From: Verrucomicrobiota bacterium
Lineage (GTDB): Bacteria > Verrucomicrobiota > Verrucomicrobiia > Opitutales > Intestinicryptomonadaceae
Reading direction: 5' to 3'
Length of the DNA stretch: 64,000 nucleotides
Assembly (NCBI GenBank): GCA_023450935.1
Contig: JAEXGH010000032.1
Coordinates: 1-64,000 of the forward strand
The position numbers and the translations under genes are program-made. Below are positions 17,612 to 26,466 of the stretch, piece by piece (the stretch's first letter is position 1; every line of letters begins with the position of its first letter). Below the pieces are notes generated by a model, which saw only the letters and a program-made list of their open reading frames with translations, did not search any database and had not been told where the DNA came from.

Positions 17612-18394
17612 CTATTTTAGTCGTGTTGCGCCGAGGCGTTGCGAAATTCTGTTTGCCTGTTCGGCAATATACGCGCCCCATTCGGGCAGCGACGATTCCG
17701 CCATTCTGTCGGAAGGCCCAGTAGCCCAGACGGCGGCGATGGAGTAGTTTTTGTCGTTGAAAATGGGCGCGCCAACGCAGCGCATTCCGTGAATGTATTC
17801 CTCCATATCGAGCGCGTAGCCGCATTTTGCAATCCGCGCCAATTCTTTTTTGAATGCTGTTTTCGACGTTATCGTGTTTGCGTTGAATTTTTCGAATTTC
17901 ATTCGCTCCACAATGGCGTCGCGCTCCTTTTCGGGCAGGAACGCCATCAACGCCTTCGAACCCGCCCCCGTGTGGAGCGGGCAGCGCGTGCCTATTTTAC
18001 AGTGGAAGCTGAACGAATACTTGCCTTGTTCCTGCAAAATGACGACGAAAATTCCGTCGACCAAAACGCCGAGCATTGTTGTTTCCATAATGTTGTCGCG
18101 TATTTGGGCGAGTATGTCGAGGCTGTTGTGGATAAGGTCGTCTTGGCTGGTTGCGGATATGCTTATGGGGGCGAATTTTTTCGAGATTGTGTATTTGCGG
18201 TTCTCGTCTTTTGCGAGATATTCGCAGTCTTCGAGGGTGGTGAGGATTCTGAAAACGATTGAGGTTGAATAGCCCGTATGCTTCGATATTTCCTTTTGCG
18301 TCAGCGGAAGCGGCGTCTGCGCCAACAATTCCAATATCTTTATAGTTTTTATGACGTTGGGCACGTAGTATTTTTTGTTTTTGTCGTTAAGCAT
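17612..18394 (-). CDS. IclR-family transcriptional regulator
   Basis: 260 residues from the ATG at 18394; upstream codons to 18433 are also open. The N-terminus is a winged HTH (VIKTIKILELLAQ, then LTQKEISKHTGYSTSIVFRI). The rest is the IclR effector domain, with RCPLHTGAGSKALMAFLPE as its typical central motif and DMEEYIHGMRCVGAPIF near the end. IclR proteins sense small carbon-source metabolites. It is divergent from the HzsA-like gene at 18531, with 136 nt between them, so that gene and its lipoprotein partner are the likely targets. Confidence 0.9.
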   Translation of the reverse strand: MLNDKNKKYYVPNVIKTIKILELLAQTPLPLTQKEISKHTGYSTSIVFRILTTLEDCEYLAKDENRKYTISKKFAPISISATSQDDLIHNSLDILAQIRDNIMETTMLGVLVDGIFVVILQEQGKYSFSFHCKIGTRCPLHTGAGSKALMAFLPEKERDAIVERMKFEKFNANTITSKTAFKKELARIAKCGYALDMEEYIHGMRCVGAPIFNDKNYSIAAVWATGPSDRMAESSLPEWGAYIAEQANRISQRLGATRLK

Positions 18395-18481
18395 ACGTTT
18401 GTTATACTGTCGGGCGCGCAGGCTAAATGTCAATTTTATATTGTCTCAAACGGCGTTTTTGAAAAATTTTCCGAAAAACAC

Positions 18482-18516
18482 TTGACGGCGGAAATTTTGA
18501 ATATAAAAACGTTTTT
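18482..18516 (+). promoter_or_regulatory. Candidate promoter and operator before the HzsA-like gene
   Basis: TTGACG at 18482 could be a -35 box with a TAAAAA-like -10 sixteen bases on. AAAAACGTTTTT at 18505-18516 is a perfect 12-bp palindrome just downstream, suited to binding a dimeric repressor such as the adjacent IclR protein. Both are pattern matches only. Confidence 0.35.
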
Positions 18517-18530
18517 ACATAAAAAATTCT

Positions 18531-21212
18531 ATGAAACTGTTAAGCTATCTATTATTGTGTTTTAGTGCGGGCGTTTTGCTCGCCGACGGCGGGCGCAATT
18601 TTGCAAGTCTGCCCGAATCTTTTAAAGGCGAAATTGTCGCCGACTGGCTGAAGCAAAAGCAGCCCGACACGGCTGCGGCTTGCGCCGAACAAAAAATTCG
18701 CATAAAAAGACTCCTTTCAAACAAGGGGTTGAAGATTGAAAATGATGCCGTTTTTGCGGGAAAATTCGAAAAGCTTTCCTCCGAAAAAGCATCGGACGAA
18801 CTCTATTTGAAACTGCGCGAACTCAAACGCGACATAATTTTTGCCTGTCCCGAAAACGGTTTCGACGAAATAATCTGCATTGATGCCCCGTTCCCGCGCG
18901 GGTCGGAGGCCGTTCACGAAAGCCGCTTCAAAACCGAGAACACCGCGGCGTTCGGCGCGCGGCTTCTTCGAGTAAACCCGTTTAAGGCGTCGAAAATGAG
19001 GCTCGCCCCCGCGGAGGGGAAGTCGGCGGCAATTTGGCGCAGCGATTTGGATTTCGACGCGCGCAAGATAGTCTTCCAGATGCGCGAAAGCGACCGCACC
19101 AACTACAATCTTTACACCGTAGACGCGGACGGCGGAAATTTAAAACGACTTACCGACAGTTCCTATAACGACGTAGACCCCGCGTGGCTGCCCGACGGAA
19201 ATATTGTTTTTTGCACTTCGCGCGCCAACTGCTATGTCAGGTGCGGCGGCAGCGCGTTCCGCACCACTGTTCTCGCGCGCTGCGACGCCGACGGCAAGAA
19301 TATCTACTTTATTTCCACAAACAACGAGGCCGACTTTATGCCCACCGTCATGGACAACGGAAGCGTTTTGTATTGCCGCTGGGAATATGTAGACAAAAAC
19401 ATTTTCCGCGTGCAGTCGCTTTGGACGGTGAATCCCGACGGCACGAATCCGCAGGTTTTCTGGGGCGGACAAAGCCACTATCCCGACCTTAAAATCGGTG
19501 CGTATCAGATTCCCGAGACGGAAAAATTTATCTTTATGACGTCGTCGCACCACAATGTTTTCAACAGCGGTTTGGCGGTTTTGGTTCCGTCGGAGGGGCG
19601 TAACTATCCCAACGGGCTTTACAACCTTACGCCGCATTTGATGTGGACCGAGGCAAGCAGTTTCGGCGGCGGCACTTCGGGCAACGGTCCGTGGGATAAA
19701 AACTACGGCGATTTTGTCGTTCCCGCATGCTACGGCGCGTTTTATTCGCCGTTTCCGCATTCGAAAAATTTCTACTTGGCAAGCGCGGGCTACACAAAAT
19801 ACGAATCAAGCTACATTCAGGAGGGGGCAACCCGCCTAAACCTATATTTATGCGATTACGACGGCAATATGGAGCTTCTTCTTTCGGGCGAAAACAATAT
19901 CGTCCATGCCCAGCCCCTAAAGACGCGCAAGCGTCCGAATTCCGTTCCGTCTATGATTGAACCGCTCGGCGAATTCAATCCGAATGCGCCGCAACCAGTC
20001 GGCGTGTTATACACGGCGGACGTTTTCGAAAATTCGGGAATCCCGAAGGGAAAGGGCAAATATCTGCGCGTGATTGAGCACTGCGCCGCCACATATCAGG
20101 ACGGCGTGCGCGACGCCAACGCGCAGAGCAACGCCGCGCTCAGACAAAAATACAACATGCCCGGCTGGCCCAATTTTCTGATGTCTTTGGGCGTTTATTC
20201 AAAACAGGGCGACACAAGCATTCCGCGTGTGTTCGGCTTTTTGAGCGGCGAAACAGCCATGAGCGTTTTTATGGACGAAAGCCACAAGCGCATTCTGGGC
20301 GAAGCCGAAATAGAGTCGGACGGCAGCGTAAGCATTGAAGTGCCCGCCATGAAGGCAGTCTATTTCCAGATTCTGGACAAGGACAGAAAAGTTTTGCAGA
20401 CAATGCGTTCATCGACGCACGTAGCAGCGGGCGAAAACCGCGGGTGCTTGGGCTGCCACGCCACGAAGTTCAACGCCGCGCCGAATGTCCGGCCGTCGCT
20501 CGCACTGCGCAGGCCGCCGCAAAAACTGACAAAACCCTTCGGCGACATCACGTTCGGTTTCGACCGCTACATTCAGCCGATACTGGACAAAAACTGCGTC
20601 TCGTGCCACAATCCGACTTCAAAGAACAAGCTCGATTTGACGAACCGCAAAATGCCCGCGGGCGGAGTGTTCTCGGCGGCGTATTTGAACCTCGTTTTGG
20701 GTATGGACAACAAGCCCGCAAACGGAATGGTTTTCCCGCGCTCGCTTGCGGGGGCTATTTCGCCGTATGCCGTCTACAAATCGCTCGAAGAAGACGTGCC
20801 TACTTCCGAAAGCACGATTGCGCCCATGCAGGTTCTTTCGGGCGCAAGTCCGATGATTGCAAAGCTCGAGCGCGGGCACAAAAACGTGAAGCTTTCCGCG
20901 CGCGACATGGCTGTTTTGAAGGCTTGGATTGACCTCAACTGCCCGTATTACGGCGAGGAGGACGTGCTTGAAATGCCCGACGTTTCGCGCGAAAAATTCG
21001 AAAACGGCGGCATAGCGTTCCAAGGGCTTTCGTATCTGCCGAAAATGCGGACGTGCCCCGATGTCAACAGGGCGTATCGTCAGGATTCCTTCAAAACTCA
21101 GGACGACCGCAATCCGAAAGACGCCTACGGCAACGTATTGCCCGCAATCAAATACGACGGGTCAAAACGCATAATTTTCAACGGAGAAAAAAATGAAAAA
21201 CACCAAAATTAA
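18531..21212 (+). CDS. Secreted HzsA-like protein: PD40-type propeller plus CxxCH heme-like motifs
   Basis: 893 residues with a signal peptide (MKLLSYLLLCFSAGVLLADG). The middle shows TolB/PD40-type repeats (DFDARKIVFQMRESD, YNDVDPAWLPDGNIVFCTSR, ADFMPTVMDNGSVLYCRWEY). The C-terminal third has CLGCH (about 639) and CVSCH (about 689), the c-type heme attachment motif, in a region like the hydrazine synthase alpha subunit family. True anammox chemistry is not suggested here; such homologues are frequent in PVC genomes with unknown role. The next gene starts 20 nt before its stop. A second copy lies at 61091-63469. Confidence 0.8.
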   Translation: MKLLSYLLLCFSAGVLLADGGRNFASLPESFKGEIVADWLKQKQPDTAAACAEQKIRIKRLLSNKGLKIENDAVFAGKFEKLSSEKASDELYLKLRELKRDIIFACPENGFDEIICIDAPFPRGSEAVHESRFKTENTAAFGARLLRVNPFKASKMRLAPAEGKSAAIWRSDLDFDARKIVFQMRESDRTNYNLYTVDADGGNLKRLTDSSYNDVDPAWLPDGNIVFCTSRANCYVRCGGSAFRTTVLARCDADGKNIYFISTNNEADFMPTVMDNGSVLYCRWEYVDKNIFRVQSLWTVNPDGTNPQVFWGGQSHYPDLKIGAYQIPETEKFIFMTSSHHNVFNSGLAVLVPSEGRNYPNGLYNLTPHLMWTEASSFGGGTSGNGPWDKNYGDFVVPACYGAFYSPFPHSKNFYLASAGYTKYESSYIQEGATRLNLYLCDYDGNMELLLSGENNIVHAQPLKTRKRPNSVPSMIEPLGEFNPNAPQPVGVLYTADVFENSGIPKGKGKYLRVIEHCAATYQDGVRDANAQSNAALRQKYNMPGWPNFLMSLGVYSKQGDTSIPRVFGFLSGETAMSVFMDESHKRILGEAEIESDGSVSIEVPAMKAVYFQILDKDRKVLQTMRSSTHVAAGENRGCLGCHATKFNAAPNVRPSLALRRPPQKLTKPFGDITFGFDRYIQPILDKNCVSCHNPTSKNKLDLTNRKMPAGGVFSAAYLNLVLGMDNKPANGMVFPRSLAGAISPYAVYKSLEEDVPTSESTIAPMQVLSGASPMIAKLERGHKNVKLSARDMAVLKAWIDLNCPYYGEEDVLEMPDVSREKFENGGIAFQGLSYLPKMRTCPDVNRAYRQDSFKTQDDRNPKDAYGNVLPAIKYDGSKRIIFNGEKNEKHQN

Positions 21213-22236
21213 ACATATAATAACAATAGCATCGGCGGCGTTGCTGCTGTGCGCGTGCAACGAAAAACGCCATGCCTACCAAATAGACCTCCCGCAGGGG
21301 TGCGTAACGCCCGACGGAATGGCGTTGGGCGGCGACGGCAACATCTATCTTTCCATTAACCAGCTTTCGGGCAAGTTCGCAAACCGCGCGAAAATCGTCA
21401 AAATCGACGCCGCCGACAAAATCAGCGACTTCGTTGTTCTGCCCGTTTCGCCCGAAACGAAAGTGGCGTCGCCCATGGGCGTGTGTTTCGGCGACGACGG
21501 CAACCTCTACATTGCCGACAACCAAATGTTCGGCGGGGCAAAGCAGGGCAGCCGCATTCTGCGCGTAAAAATCAAGGACGGCAAGGCGGTTTCGTGCGCG
21601 CCCGTCGTGGAGGGGCTGAAAGTCGCAAACGGAATAGCGTGCGCAAAGGGCAAAATTTTCCTTACCGACTGCATGGTTGAAATGCAGGGCAACCCCATAA
21701 AAAGCGCGGTCTACGCTTTCGACATCGCAAAACTCGACGAAAACAACCCCGTCAAAGTCAACGGACTAAACGACTCCCACGTCTTCGAAGTTATTTCCAC
21801 AAAATGGACTTCGCCCGAAACCCAAGTGGGTTGCGACGGCATTTGCTCAGACACGCAGGGGAATTTGTATGTGGCGAATTTCGGCGAAGCCAGCGTTACC
21901 AAATACGTTCTCGACGCCGGCGGCAAGGCGGTTTCCAAAAAGCTCCTGTTTAAGGGCAGGACAAAGAGTTGCGACGGCCTTCACGTTGATGACGAAAACA
22001 ATTTATGGGTTTCCGATTTCGTCGGGAACACAGTAGCAAAATACAATCTTGACAACGGTTCTTTCGAAGTTGTGAAGGCTTCCAAGGTGGGCGTTCTTCC
22101 CGTCAACGGGGAGCTTTGCGCACCCGCCGACGCAATCAGGCGGGGCAACAAGCTCTACATATCCAATATGAATACGGATATGTCGCCGCACAAGACGCTG
22201 CCCGCCCATACGCTGAGCGTTGTTGTTTTGGATTAG
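21193..22236 (+). CDS. SMP-30/NHL-like beta-propeller lipoprotein
   Basis: 347 residues with a lipoprotein signal (lipobox LLCAC, Cys about 18). Repeating blades with GDDGNLYIADNQ, DTQGNLYVANFGEASVTKY and DDENNLWVSDFVGNTVAKY identify a six-bladed SMP-30/NHL-type propeller. It overlaps the HzsA-like gene by 20 nt, so the pair is co-translated and probably acts together at the cell envelope. Relatives include gluconolactonases and strictosidine-synthase-like proteins, but the catalytic metal residues cannot be checked by eye. Confidence 0.72.
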   Translation: MKNTKIKHIITIASAALLLCACNEKRHAYQIDLPQGCVTPDGMALGGDGNIYLSINQLSGKFANRAKIVKIDAADKISDFVVLPVSPETKVASPMGVCFGDDGNLYIADNQMFGGAKQGSRILRVKIKDGKAVSCAPVVEGLKVANGIACAKGKIFLTDCMVEMQGNPIKSAVYAFDIAKLDENNPVKVNGLNDSHVFEVISTKWTSPETQVGCDGICSDTQGNLYVANFGEASVTKYVLDAGGKAVSKKLLFKGRTKSCDGLHVDDENNLWVSDFVGNTVAKYNLDNGSFEVVKASKVGVLPVNGELCAPADAIRRGNKLYISNMNTDMSPHKTLPAHTLSVVVLD

Positions 22237-22267
22237 AAAAAGGAAAAATTTGTTGTTTAAAAGCCGT

Positions 22268-22299
22268 GCGGGGTTGACGTTGTTCAATCCCGCTTTTTT
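22268..22299. terminator. Intrinsic terminator between convergent genes
   Basis: GCGGGGTTGA pairs with TCAATCCCGC (one G-U) and is followed by TTTTTT on the plus strand. It lies 32 nt after the propeller lipoprotein gene and just before the end of the convergent deacetylase gene. Confidence 0.75.
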
Positions 22300-22311
22300 A
22301 GCGTTCCGCAG

Positions 22312-23178
22312 TCAGAACACGGCGGGCTTTTCCGAAAGGGAAAGGAATTTTCGAGCGAAAGCCTGCCGCCATTTTCCGTTTCGGAATTTCACCGCGTTGT
22401 AGAGCGTCGCAAACGCAAAGCGCGGAGCTTGCGCGCCCTGTCCGCCCACGATTTCCGCGCCGCGGCGGACATTGTCAATCTGCCATGCGGGCAGGCGCAG
22501 GTGGTAGTCGTTGCGTTCAACCTCTTTTGCGTGGAGGGCAAGTGCGCCCATTTGCGCGGCAATGTATTCGGGCGAACCCTCGACCATAAGATTGCCTTCT
22601 TTTAGACCGCCCCAGTATTCGGTTTGAAAAACAGTTCCCGTATAGCCCGACTTCTCGACGGCATCGGCAACCAGATACGCCGTGCCGATGTGCGTTCCGT
22701 TCCAGTCGTCGAAATGCGGGGCAAATATTGCCGCGGGTTTGCGCGTTTGGAGAAAATCAGAAATTTCTCCGACGAACTTTGCCCATTGCGCGGGGTCGTC
22801 GGCGCGCGTCTGAAGGCGAACGTTGTCGAATCCGCTGCCGCCGCCGCAGACGTGCATTCCCCAGCCCAAGTATGCGCACGCCGATTGCAATTCCGCTTTG
22901 CGCTCGGCGCGTCGCGAGAGTTTCGAACCCAATGTCACGGCTATGTCGGTGATTCTTGCGCCGCATTCGCGCATAAGCCGCAGGGGCAGAAGTCCTGTTA
23001 TACACTCGTCGTCGGGGTGCGGCGAGAAAACTAAAACTTCGGGCGAAGGAACTTTCGCGCCAACGTCGGGTTTGCCGATAATGTCCGCGGCGGTTGAGGC
23101 TTTTTGCGGCGGGGAGATTTTTTCCGCGGCGGCAAACGTCCTACTCAACAAACTAACATAGTCAACATAGCTTTCCAT
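22312..23178 (-). CDS. PIG-L/LmbE-family deacetylase
   Basis: 288 residues. SPHPDDECITGLLP (about 51-64) is the zinc-binding PHPDDE motif and APHFDDWNGTHIGTA (about 157-171) supplies the second HxxD and H. The family removes acetyl groups from GlcNAc-type sugars. No signal peptide is seen, so it probably acts in the cytoplasm, in sugar catabolism or glycan synthesis. It is a single-gene unit between the HzsA-like pair and a META lipoprotein. Confidence 0.87.
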   Translation of the reverse strand: MESYVDYVSLLSRTFAAAEKISPPQKASTAADIIGKPDVGAKVPSPEVLVFSPHPDDECITGLLPLRLMRECGARITDIAVTLGSKLSRRAERKAELQSACAYLGWGMHVCGGGSGFDNVRLQTRADDPAQWAKFVGEISDFLQTRKPAAIFAPHFDDWNGTHIGTAYLVADAVEKSGYTGTVFQTEYWGGLKEGNLMVEGSPEYIAAQMGALALHAKEVERNDYHLRLPAWQIDNVRRGAEIVGGQGAQAPRFAFATLYNAVKFRNGKWRQAFARKFLSLSEKPAVF

Positions 23179-23304
23179 ACCTTTCGAAAGAGACTACCCG
23201 ATGGGAAACGGGTGTCAAGCTTTGCGTGCGCAAGACGCGGTGCGGGGGAAAATACTTGAAAAAATCGGACTTATTTCGATACAATTTCCGCAGGATTTAT
23301 AAAT

Positions 23305-23811
23305 ATGAATATCTTGAAACTGCTTTTTCTGTCGGCGACACTTGCAATTTTAGGTTGCTCAAAGTGCGAAAACACTGAGTCAAATCTCCCCGTTGCGGGC
23401 GAGGCGTTCGAAAGCGGGAAAGTCGCCGAGCCGATTTTCTCGAAGCTCAAGAACACTGTATGGATTCCCGTCTTCATTGAGGGGCAGACTTCCGACATCG
23501 CAACCCCAAAAGACGGCGGAAAATTCCGCGCCTACATTGCGTTCGACGAAAACTGCCGCGCCCACGGAAACTCGGGCGTGAACTTGTTCGGCGGAAATCC
23601 GTCGATAACGAAGTCGGGTAATTTTTACGCGGGCGGATTTTTCTCGACCCGCATGGCGGGGCCCGACGGCAACTATGAAAGGCTATTTTTGAACGTTTTC
23701 GACGCCGACTTTATCCGTGTTTCGCCGGAGAAGCTCGAGCTTTTCAAGAACGGGAAAAAACTCGCCGAATTCAAACGGGCCTCGGCTGACGACATTCTTT
23801 CCAAGCGTTGA
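23305..23811 (+). CDS. META-domain lipoprotein (HslJ-like)
   Basis: 168 residues with a lipoprotein signal (lipobox AILGC, Cys about 18). From about residue 45, KLKNTVWIPVFIEGQ, YIAFDENCRAHGNSGVNLFGG, ATRMAG-like STRMAGPDG and the final KLELFKNGKKLAEF are the META (HslJ) domain elements. This family is linked to envelope stress or novobiocin tolerance in E. coli, but function is loosely defined. Alone between two genes with its own terminator. Confidence 0.8.
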   Translation: MNILKLLFLSATLAILGCSKCENTESNLPVAGEAFESGKVAEPIFSKLKNTVWIPVFIEGQTSDIATPKDGGKFRAYIAFDENCRAHGNSGVNLFGGNPSITKSGNFYAGGFFSTRMAGPDGNYERLFLNVFDADFIRVSPEKLELFKNGKKLAEFKRASADDILSKR

Positions 23812-23835
23812 CGGGAAACCTTTCGCAAGACAAAA

Positions 23836-23873
23836 GCGGCCTCGGAACACAATTCCGAAGCTGCCTGTTTTTC
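23836..23873 (+). terminator. Intrinsic terminator after the META lipoprotein
   Basis: GCGGCCTCGGAA pairs with TTCCGAAGCTGC (10 of 12 Watson-Crick, two G-U/A-C type) with a 5-nt loop, then a T-rich run. It ends just before the convergent GH92 gene. Confidence 0.65.
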
Positions 23874-23890
23874 AATCCGTCCAAGCGTCG

Positions 23891-26128
23891 TTATTTAATG
23901 CAGGGAGTCGGCGACATTTTAAACACCAATTTTTTGCCGGTTTTCAGCGCCGAAACAGGCATCTTGAAATTGTCGAGCTTTTTGCCGTCCAATTCGACCG
24001 ATTCCACATAGATGTTTTCGGGGGCGTAGTTTTCGCACTCAATAGTGAACGTGTTGCCGCCGTAGATGTATTCGGGCAAATTCAACGTAATCTTTTTAAA
24101 GATTGGAGAACCCAAAATAAATTCGTCGGCGGCTGCCGCATTTACGGGAGGGTAAAGCCCCATTGCGCTCATTACATACCAGCCCGACAAGTTGCCGTAG
24201 TCGTCGTTGTTGGGCAGTGAACCGACGTCGTTTTTATACATGGTGTCCATTATGTAGCGCACCATTTTCTGCGTCTTGTGAGGCGCGCCCGCTTCCACAT
24301 AAAGATACGGAATAAATCTGTCGTTGCCGTTGCCGTGCGTGTAGGAGCCAATCATGCCCGAAACGTCGCAGATTGCATTGTGGTTGGGCGTTGAAAACAG
24401 CTTGTCGAGCTTCGCGACAAACGCCACGTCCCCGCCCGTAATTTTTATCAGTTCGGGAATGTCGTGGAAAATCATATACGTGTATTGCCACGCGTTGCCC
24501 TCGTTGTAGGGGCTGCGCAGACTGCTCTCGGCGGGGTCGAAAGGCTCGAGCCACTTGCCGTCGGCAGTTTTCGCGCGGATAAACCCCGTTTCGGGATCAA
24601 GCAGATTTTTATAGTTTTTGGAATGTTTTAGCAAGAAATCTATTTCGCTTTGCGGACGGCCTATTTCCTTCGCCATTTCGGCGAGACAGTAGAACTCGTA
24701 GGCATAGCCGAGAGTTCTGTTTGCGCAGTCGTCGTTCATTTTATATTTGCCGTCTTTGCGGGGAATATAGGCGAGATATCCGCGCTTGATGAACTCGGCG
24801 TAGCGTTCGTAATTCGGATCGTTTACAAGTTTGAAGTATTGATTGTAGATTTTCTCCAGATTGACTCCCTTTACGCCGCGGCGGTAGAAGCTGAGCGAAT
24901 ACGGAACAAACCCGTTGCCGAAAAAACCCCTGCGCACGTAGCCGCTTTTTACAATGCCGTCGATTTTTTCCGCTACGGACTGGGGGTCGATCAGAAACAG
25001 AACTTGGTAGTTCATTGTAGAAAGCATGCTTATTGTTTCTACCGCCGCAAACTTTGCGCAGCGCAACATGGAAGTGTAGAACAGAGTCTTTTGCGCGTCG
25101 GTTCCGCCTTCTACCTGTATTCTTGAGAACATATCGTTCCAAGCGTTCTTGCACTTTTGGGCTATCGCTTCGAAATCCCAATTCGGTGCTTCGGCTTCGA
25201 GCTTGGCGCGGGCGTCTTCAATGCCCACAGTCGATATTGCAACCTTTACCTGTATTTGCTCGTTTTCCTCCGTGACGTAATCGGCATATACGCCGAGTTT
25301 TGATTCCGTTTCCGATTTTTCCGCATACCTGACGCCAAAATCTGTCTGGTATATGCGCTTGTCGTTCCATACGGCGAAACAGCGGAAAGGCTTGTCGAAT
25401 TTTGCCGCAAAGTAGACGTTGTTGCCGTAGTAGTTGAAGTTCTGAAACAGTTTCAGCTTTTGATAGCCTTCGATAGTCGTGTTGTCTACAACCCGAATCC
25501 AAGCGTCGGCGATTTTCGAGTGCTTGTGGGTCGCGCCGAGGTCGAGCAATATTTTCGATTGAAAGCTTTTCGGAAACGTGTAGCGGTAAACTCCTACGTG
25601 TTTTGTCGTGGTGATTTCCGCCTTCACGCCGTTTTTAAGCTTTACCGTGTAGTAATGCGGCTTTGCGATTTCGCTTGATGAATCCTTTTCGGCGCGATAG
25701 CCCTCCGAGTTGTCGGCATCGCCCGAAACCGTATGAAGCCGCCCCACAACGGGCATTATGATTGGATTCATATACGAATTATACTCGGTGTTCAACTGCG
25801 AGAATCCGATAATATATTTGTCCGAGTGGCAATAGCCCGCGCCGCGCGCGTGGAAGGTAACTCCTCTGAAACTTGTAAGCGGCGAAGGCGAAACGATTCC
25901 GTCGGGCATTCGCGGGCCGACAATCTCGTTTGCGTAAAGCCCGAAATCCGGGTCGAGGGAATTAAGCCCCGCCAGTTCGGGATATGGGAAAATGTCTGTT
26001 CCCAAAAGCAGATTTGTGTATTGTGTAGGTTGTGCGGTGGTATTTTGTGTAGTGTTTGCGTCGGCAAGAAACGACGCCGAAGCTGCAAGCGCAAGCACGA
26101 ACAGCTTGATAGTTTTTGTTGTGTTCAT
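23891..26128 (-). CDS. GH92 family alpha-mannosidase
   Basis: 745 residues with a signal peptide (MNTTKTIKLFVLALAASASFLADA). Conserved GH92 blocks are present: NRTLGYAYEFYCLAEMAKE, EGNAWQYTYMIFHDIPELI, and LPNNDDYGNLSGWYVMSAMG followed by GSPIFKKITLNLPEY. The family cleaves terminal alpha-mannose (often alpha-1,2) in a calcium-dependent way. The N-terminal lectin-like domain is present, but the usual HLSGTG segment is replaced by SQLNTEYNSYMN, so specificity may differ. Secreted or periplasmic. Divergent from a GH2 mannosidase, which points to N-glycan or mannan use. Confidence 0.87.
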   Translation of the reverse strand: MNTTKTIKLFVLALAASASFLADANTTQNTTAQPTQYTNLLLGTDIFPYPELAGLNSLDPDFGLYANEIVGPRMPDGIVSPSPLTSFRGVTFHARGAGYCHSDKYIIGFSQLNTEYNSYMNPIIMPVVGRLHTVSGDADNSEGYRAEKDSSSEIAKPHYYTVKLKNGVKAEITTTKHVGVYRYTFPKSFQSKILLDLGATHKHSKIADAWIRVVDNTTIEGYQKLKLFQNFNYYGNNVYFAAKFDKPFRCFAVWNDKRIYQTDFGVRYAEKSETESKLGVYADYVTEENEQIQVKVAISTVGIEDARAKLEAEAPNWDFEAIAQKCKNAWNDMFSRIQVEGGTDAQKTLFYTSMLRCAKFAAVETISMLSTMNYQVLFLIDPQSVAEKIDGIVKSGYVRRGFFGNGFVPYSLSFYRRGVKGVNLEKIYNQYFKLVNDPNYERYAEFIKRGYLAYIPRKDGKYKMNDDCANRTLGYAYEFYCLAEMAKEIGRPQSEIDFLLKHSKNYKNLLDPETGFIRAKTADGKWLEPFDPAESSLRSPYNEGNAWQYTYMIFHDIPELIKITGGDVAFVAKLDKLFSTPNHNAICDVSGMIGSYTHGNGNDRFIPYLYVEAGAPHKTQKMVRYIMDTMYKNDVGSLPNNDDYGNLSGWYVMSAMGLYPPVNAAAADEFILGSPIFKKITLNLPEYIYGGNTFTIECENYAPENIYVESVELDGKKLDNFKMPVSALKTGKKLVFKMSPTPCIK

Positions 26129-26330
26129 TTATATGTGTATGTGTTGTTAAGAACGTATAAAGCGTTCTACACTTTTTATATTTTGAGTGTCAAGTAGAAA
26201 TAAAAAAATGCGTTCTTACATTTTATGATACACATTTACAAATTCGCGAAGCAGAACGCCAGAGGCAATATTGAGCATATTGTTTTCTTCATTTTCATCA
26301 TATTTTTTTTGTTTCTGCAATGTCATATAC

Positions 26331-26342
26331 TTAGTATACTAA
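26331..26342. promoter_or_regulatory. Palindromic operator candidate between the two mannosidase genes
   Basis: TTAGTATACTAA is a perfect 12-bp palindrome in the middle of the 338-nt divergent intergenic region (26129-26466). The region is AT-rich and has no gene. Its position suits a dimeric regulator controlling both mannosidases. Confidence 0.45.
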
Positions 26343-26408
26343 CTTTACAGTCAAGCCTTTTTGTGGATAGTTTTTAATTGACAAATTTTTCCCGATAATC
26401 TTTTCATT

Positions 26409-26441
26409 TGTCCGCATGGAAAAGGACAGTAAAAAAGGACA
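26409..26441 (+). promoter_or_regulatory. TGTCC/GGACA repeat cluster upstream of GH2
   Basis: TGTCC at 26409 is followed by GGACA at 26424 (inverted) and again at 26437 (direct, 13 bp apart, within two copies of AAGGACAGTAAAA). TTGACA occurs at 26381, upstream, as a possible -35. The repeats resemble regulator half-sites, and the second copy may also serve as ribosome-binding sequence. Confidence 0.4.
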
Positions 26442-26466
26442 GTAAAAATAATAAATATTCTATATT

